Shown here piece after piece: positions 60,946 to 64,000 of a DNA stretch of 64,000 bases; position 1 is the first letter of the stretch; each line of letters opens with the position of its first letter. The translations under genes were made by a program, and so were the position numbers. The notes beneath the pieces are model-generated. The model ran no database searches, had not been told where the DNA came from, and saw only the letters and a list, made by a program, of their open reading frames with translations. Origin of the DNA: Chloroflexota bacterium (lineage in GTDB: Bacteria; Chloroflexota; Limnocylindria; QHBO01); assembly GCA_025699005.1 (NCBI GenBank), contig JAILWI010000001.1, positions 906,908-970,907 of the forward strand, in the 5' to 3' direction.

Positions 60946-61839
60946 TCAGTCGCCCACCACGGCCAGCGCCTCCTCGGGCACGCCGAGCTCCGCTGCCAGC
61001 GCGCTTCGCAGCACGTCCGCCGCCGGCACCGATCCGGAGAGCAGCCGGACGCTCTCGGAGCTGGCGCGCAGGAACGCCGCCTGCCCGCTAGCCACCGTCC
61101 CGCCGGTGGCCCGTGCCTGCTCCATGAGGGGCGTGGAAGCGTGGTTGAGCACGAGGTCGAGCACGTAGCGATCGGGGGGCAGCAGCTCTGCCGGAATCGG
61201 CGACGTGCCCTCCTCTGCGCCGATTCCGCTGGCGTTCACGAGCAGCTCGGCACGTCCGAGCTCGGCCTCGATGATCGCGTCGTGCCAGGGCCGGGCGCGC
61301 AGCTCCATGTGGCGGGCACTCCGCGAGAAATGTGCCACGAGTGCTTCGGCTCGATGCAGGTGGCGATTCAGCACGGCGACGTGCTGGAACCCCGAGCCGA
61401 TGAGGACCGCGACGACCGCCCGCGCGCCACCGCCGGCGCCGAGCACGACCGCGTTGCGTGGCCACTTGCCCTTGACCTTGGGCAGGATCGAGGCGAGGCC
61501 CTCGCGGATGCCGTCGGCATCGGTGTTGTGGCCGCGAAGCCGTCCGCCGTCGCGGACGTAGACGTTCACTGCGCCGCTGATGCGGGCGTCGTCCGAGAGC
61601 GCGTCCGAGAGCGGCGGCGCCTTCTCCTTGTGCGGCGACGCGATGATGGCGCCGGCGAACGCGTCGTCGCCACGCAGCTCGTCCAGCGCGTCAGCCAGCT
61701 GATGGGGTCGCCGCTCCCAGCGCTCGATCTCGAGTGGCGATCCGACATCGGTCAACCCCTCCCGCAGGACAGCCTCCATCGGCGTCTGGAGGAGGGGATG
61801 ACCGATGATCGGGAGGCGGGTTGGAGGCATCTCGGACAC
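60946..61839 (-). CDS. Shikimate dehydrogenase-like oxidoreductase, divergent substrate site
   Basis: The 297-residue protein has the AroE fold. The catalytic Lys71 (ASPHKEKA) and Asp107 (GHNTDADGI) are present, as are the NADP-binding VVLGAGGGARAV, NASGIG and GQAAFLRASSE. The shikimate-binding features are not: the SxS motif near the N terminus is GHPLLQT, and the NVT before the lysine is IIA. AroE may therefore act on quinate or another substrate, or be a divergent biosynthetic enzyme. GTG 61839 is used; ATG 61830 is in frame. The gene lies 34 bases before the sigma gene and may be co-transcribed with it. Confidence 0.83.
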   Translation of the reverse strand: MSEMPPTRLPIIGHPLLQTPMEAVLREGLTDVGSPLEIERWERRPHQLADALDELRGDDAFAGAIIASPHKEKAPPLSDALSDDARISGAVNVYVRDGGRLRGHNTDADGIREGLASILPKVKGKWPRNAVVLGAGGGARAVVAVLIGSGFQHVAVLNRHLHRAEALVAHFSRSARHMELRARPWHDAIIEAELGRAELLVNASGIGAEEGTSPIPAELLPPDRYVLDLVLNHASTPLMEQARATGGTVASGQAAFLRASSESVRLLSGSVPAADVLRSALAAELGVPEEALAVVGD

Positions 61840-61924
61840 GCTGCGAGCTCAAGGTGGAGGGGTCGATGGGGCCAGGGACGTGTTCGTCCGTGGCGAGGGC
61901 TCCATGCTATCATCGGCGCCGTCC

Positions 61925-62017
61925 GGAGAGGTCGCATAGTGGCCTAGTGCGGCGGTTTGCTAAACCGTTGAAGGGGGTAAACCTCTTCCGAGGGTTCGAA
62001 TCCCTCCCTCTCCGCCA
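61925..62017 (+). tRNA. tRNA-Ser(GCU)
   Basis: Acceptor GGAGAGG pairs with CCTCTCC, the anticodon loop TTGCTAA gives anticodon GCT, and a long variable arm marks class II. The T loop is GGTTCGAATCC and CCA is encoded at 62015-62017. Confidence 0.97.
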
Positions 62018-62042
62018 CCGCTCCGCACGTGATCGGTCACGG

Positions 62043-62118
62043 GTGCCCGTAGCTCAGTGGATAGAGCGTTAGGTTGCGGACCTAAAGGTCGGAGGTTCGA
62101 GTCCTCTCGGGCACGCCA
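62043..62118 (+). tRNA. tRNA-Arg(GCG)
   Basis: Acceptor GTGCCCG pairs with CGGGCAC, the anticodon stem TTAGG/CCTAA encloses loop TTGCGGA, so the anticodon is GCG (reads CGC and CGU). The T arm is GGAGGTTCGAGTCCTCT and CCA is encoded at 62116-62118. Most bacteria read CGU/CGC with an A34 (inosine) tRNA, so G34 is less common. It lies 25 bases after tRNA-Ser(GCU). Confidence 0.93.
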
Positions 62119-62169
62119 CACTCCCCGCAGACCCCGTCGCGCGGGCGCCGATGTGCGACGATCGGCCCC

Positions 62170-63486
62170 GTGCAGCATCTCGTGATCGCCCGAGCCCCGG
62201 GCTGGTCGTTCGATCCGGGCCTCTACGAGATCCTCGTGCTCGTCGGCGGTCTCGTGATCCTGGCCGGCGCCGTTGCGCTCTCCCTCCAGAAGGGCCGTCC
62301 GTTCAGCGCCGCGCTCATCTACCTCAGCGTGGGCGTCCTGGCGGGCATCGCCCTGCGCGTCCTCGGCGTTCGCTGGTACGACCCCATCGAGGATGCCGTG
62401 CTGTTCAGCCGAGCCGCCGAGCTGGCGGTCATCGTCTCCCTGTTCGGGGCCGGCGTGAAGCTCGACCGGCCGCTCACCTGGCGTGCGTGGCGCACGACGG
62501 TGCTGCTGCTCGCGATCGCCATGCCGATCACGATCGCGGGCGTCGCGCTTCTCGGCTCGTGGCTGCTGGCGCTGGCGCTGCCGAGCGCCGTCCTGCTCGG
62601 CGCCGTGCTGGCGCCGACCGATCCGGTCCTCGCAGAGGATGTCCAGGTGGGCGGGCCGATGCAGCTCGAGCCGGAGGACGAAGCGCGCTTCGCGATCACG
62701 TCGGAGGCCGGGCTGAACGATGGTCTGGCCTTTCCCTTCGTCATGCTCGCGCTCTTCGGCTACACGGCCGGCTTCGATGCGATCGGCACCTGGTGGCTCG
62801 AGTGGCTCACCGCCGATTTCGCCTACGCGATCGGTGCCGGGATCGTCATCGGGGCGCTGGCCGGCCGCCTGGTCGCCTCGCTGACGTACAACGTCATCGA
62901 CCGGGGTTGGCTGGCGAACCCCTTCGATGCCTTCGTCGCCATCGGCGCGATCTTCGCGGTCTACGGAGGGACCGAGATCGTGGGTGGCTATGGGTTTCTG
63001 GCCGTGTTCGCCGCCGGCGTCGCCTTCCGTCGATTCGAGCAGGGGCACGAGATCAACGAGCGGCTCCACGACGTGACGCTCGTCATCGAGAAGCTCGGGG
63101 AGCTCAGCGTCCTGCTCCTCCTGGGCAGCGTGCTCCCGATCGCGGGCGTGCTCGAGGTCGGCTGGCCGGTCCTGCTCGTCGGTCTCGGGCTCGTGCTCGT
63201 CGTGCGCCCGCTGGCCGTCATGATCGCCCTCCTGCCGAGCGGGCTCGCGCTGCGGCAGCGCCTGTTCGTCGCCTGGTTCGGGATCCGCGGGATCGGCTCG
63301 ATCTACTACCTCGGCTTCGCCTTCGCCACGCTGACCCCGGTCGACGCACGCCCGCTGTTCAGCGTGACCGCGGTCGCCATCCTCGTGTCGGTCCTGCTCC
63401 ACGGGCTCTCGAGCGGACCACTCAGCGCACGGCTCAGTGCCGCCGATGCGACGACCGGCCGGGACGCCACGACCGCGGCGAGCTGA
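62170..63486 (+). CDS. Na+/H+ antiporter, CPA1/NhaP type
   Basis: The 438-residue membrane protein exchanges sodium (or potassium) for protons. It has about 12 helices with the ion-binding motifs APTDPVLAEDV (TDP) and TSEAGLNDGLAFPFV (Asn-Asp pair), plus a late Arg in LFVAWFGIRGIGSIYYL. A GTG start is used, with a GACGAT box 7 bases before it as a weak leaderless -10. Together with the osmoprotectant importer and hppA it adds to the osmotic and ion-handling functions of this region. Confidence 0.93.
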   Translation: MQHLVIARAPGWSFDPGLYEILVLVGGLVILAGAVALSLQKGRPFSAALIYLSVGVLAGIALRVLGVRWYDPIEDAVLFSRAAELAVIVSLFGAGVKLDRPLTWRAWRTTVLLLAIAMPITIAGVALLGSWLLALALPSAVLLGAVLAPTDPVLAEDVQVGGPMQLEPEDEARFAITSEAGLNDGLAFPFVMLALFGYTAGFDAIGTWWLEWLTADFAYAIGAGIVIGALAGRLVASLTYNVIDRGWLANPFDAFVAIGAIFAVYGGTEIVGGYGFLAVFAAGVAFRRFEQGHEINERLHDVTLVIEKLGELSVLLLLGSVLPIAGVLEVGWPVLLVGLGLVLVVRPLAVMIALLPSGLALRQRLFVAWFGIRGIGSIYYLGFAFATLTPVDARPLFSVTAVAILVSVLLHGLSSGPLSARLSAADATTGRDATTAAS

Positions 63487-63487
63487 G

Positions 63488-64000
63488 TCAGATCCAGCAC
63501 CAGCCGTCGGGTGGCTCACCCTCGCTCGTCGAATCGTCCGGCAGCGTCGGCCGGGAGCCGTCGGGACGGTCGCAGTCGGTGAACCAGATCCGAGCGCGCC
63601 ACGCATCGGGCGACTGTGGCAATGCGGCGAGCACGGGGAGCCAGAACCCGAAGCTGATCGTGACCACCACGCCGTAGGCGACGATCGCCGCGCGCCCGGG
63701 GATCACTCGCCACGCCCATGACGCCAGCGTCCCGATCGCGAGCCCGAGGAACGGGACCGTCGGGAGGAAGTACCACAGGAACGTCTGGCTGCGGTCGCCC
63801 GACAGGATGAGCCACGGCAGGTACGTGGATGCCGCGGCCGCCAGGACGACGGGCTCGGGTCGCAACCATTCCCAGCGGGCCCGCCACCACGTCACGACGA
63901 GCGCGACAAGGGCCGCGAGTCCCGGCCACCACGCGAAGGGGTTGCCGAGGGCCATGATCTCGCGGTAGACGCCGCCCTCGTCGCCGAACCAGTACGCGAC
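63488..64000 (-). CDS. PMT-like (dolichyl/polyprenyl-phosphate-mannose) mannosyltransferase, C-terminal fragment
   Basis: The frame is open to the right edge (VAYWFGDEGGVYREIMALGN), so the true start lies outside the window. The visible 170 residues show ALGNPFAWWPGLAALVALV, then YLPWLILSGDRSQTFLWYF, both hallmarks of the C-terminal four-helix module (PMT_4TMC) of protein O-mannosyltransferases. PMT enzymes move mannose from a polyprenyl carrier to secreted proteins. Its stop is one base from the antiporter stop on the other strand. Confidence 0.88.
   Translation of the reverse strand, partial: VAYWFGDEGGVYREIMALGNPFAWWPGLAALVALVVTWWRARWEWLRPEPVVLAAAASTYLPWLILSGDRSQTFLWYFLPTVPFLGLAIGTLASWAWRVIPGRAAIVAYGVVVTISFGFWLPVLAALPQSPDAWRARIWFTDCDRPDGSRPTLPDDSTSEGEPPDGWCWI

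Overview
The window is one contiguous piece of a high-GC (roughly 70 %) bacterial chromosome, densely packed with about 56 protein genes and three tRNA genes. No insertion sequence, prophage, integron or CRISPR array was seen. The gene set points to a non-actinobacterial, high-GC, monoderm-like lineage. It has a full-length sigma-54 (which Actinobacteria lack), a class I lysyl-tRNA synthetase, a potassium-independent membrane pyrophosphatase, dodecin, GT-C membrane glycosyltransferases and an RskA-type anti-sigma factor. Chloroflexota, perhaps a soil or freshwater Limnocylindria-like group, is my best inference; it rests on gene content only. Both edges cut genes: an S9 peptidase on the left and a GT-C mannosyltransferase on the right.

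Layout. 1-10 kb: S9 peptidase, a tiny membrane ORF, acyl-ACP desaturase, a degenerate glutamate dehydrogenase coupled to an unknown gene, a phosphotriesterase-family hydrolase, a PolX-derived HhH-PHP protein, dodecin, an Arg/Gly/Pro-rich DNA-binding protein and a TPM-domain membrane protein. 10-19 kb: a double-psi-barrel surface protein, a DUF1684 / zinc-ribbon pair, a complete OpuC-type osmoprotectant ABC transporter, and two membrane glycosyltransferases with a PAP2 phosphatase. 19-28 kb: folE and pterin dehydratase, methylmalonyl-CoA mutase small subunit with MeaB, DinB, then a fatty acid module (3-hydroxyacyl-CoA dehydrogenase, acyl-CoA dehydrogenase, acyl-CoA ligase, thiolase). 28-37 kb: a kinase/PLP phospholyase fusion, a cupredoxin, an intact glutamate dehydrogenase, a DRTGG ATPase, and coaX-coaBC-panC-like. 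37-53 kb: M16 peptidase operon, ndk, lepB, a phosphatase, rpoN, an Ig/beta-propeller surface protein, hppA, uppP and greA-lysS-serS. 53-64 kb: EamA transporter, tRNA-Ser(UGA), an HD-GYP/GGDEF-like protein translationally coupled to a cadherin-repeat surface protein, thymidine kinase, an ECF sigma/anti-sigma pair, a shikimate dehydrogenase-like gene, tRNA-Ser(GCU), tRNA-Arg(GCG) and a Na+/H+ antiporter.

Most genes sit in tight operons with 1- or 4-base stop/start overlaps. At least twelve operon-leading genes carry a TAnnnT -10-like hexamer only 6-10 bases before the start codon, with no room for a Shine-Dalgarno leader, so leaderless transcripts look common here. A contrasting case is greA: it has a canonical -35/-10 promoter, a structured leader and a strong intrinsic terminator lying before the gene, which suggests attenuation and a small RNA.

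The most notable enzyme-level observations are paralogues or family members that keep the fold but lose key residues. These are a glutamate dehydrogenase without two of its three active-site lysines beside an intact one elsewhere in the window, a pantothenate synthetase-like protein with several active-site changes inside a CoA operon, and a shikimate dehydrogenase-like protein lacking shikimate-binding residues. All functional statements are from reading the sequence; no database search was run.
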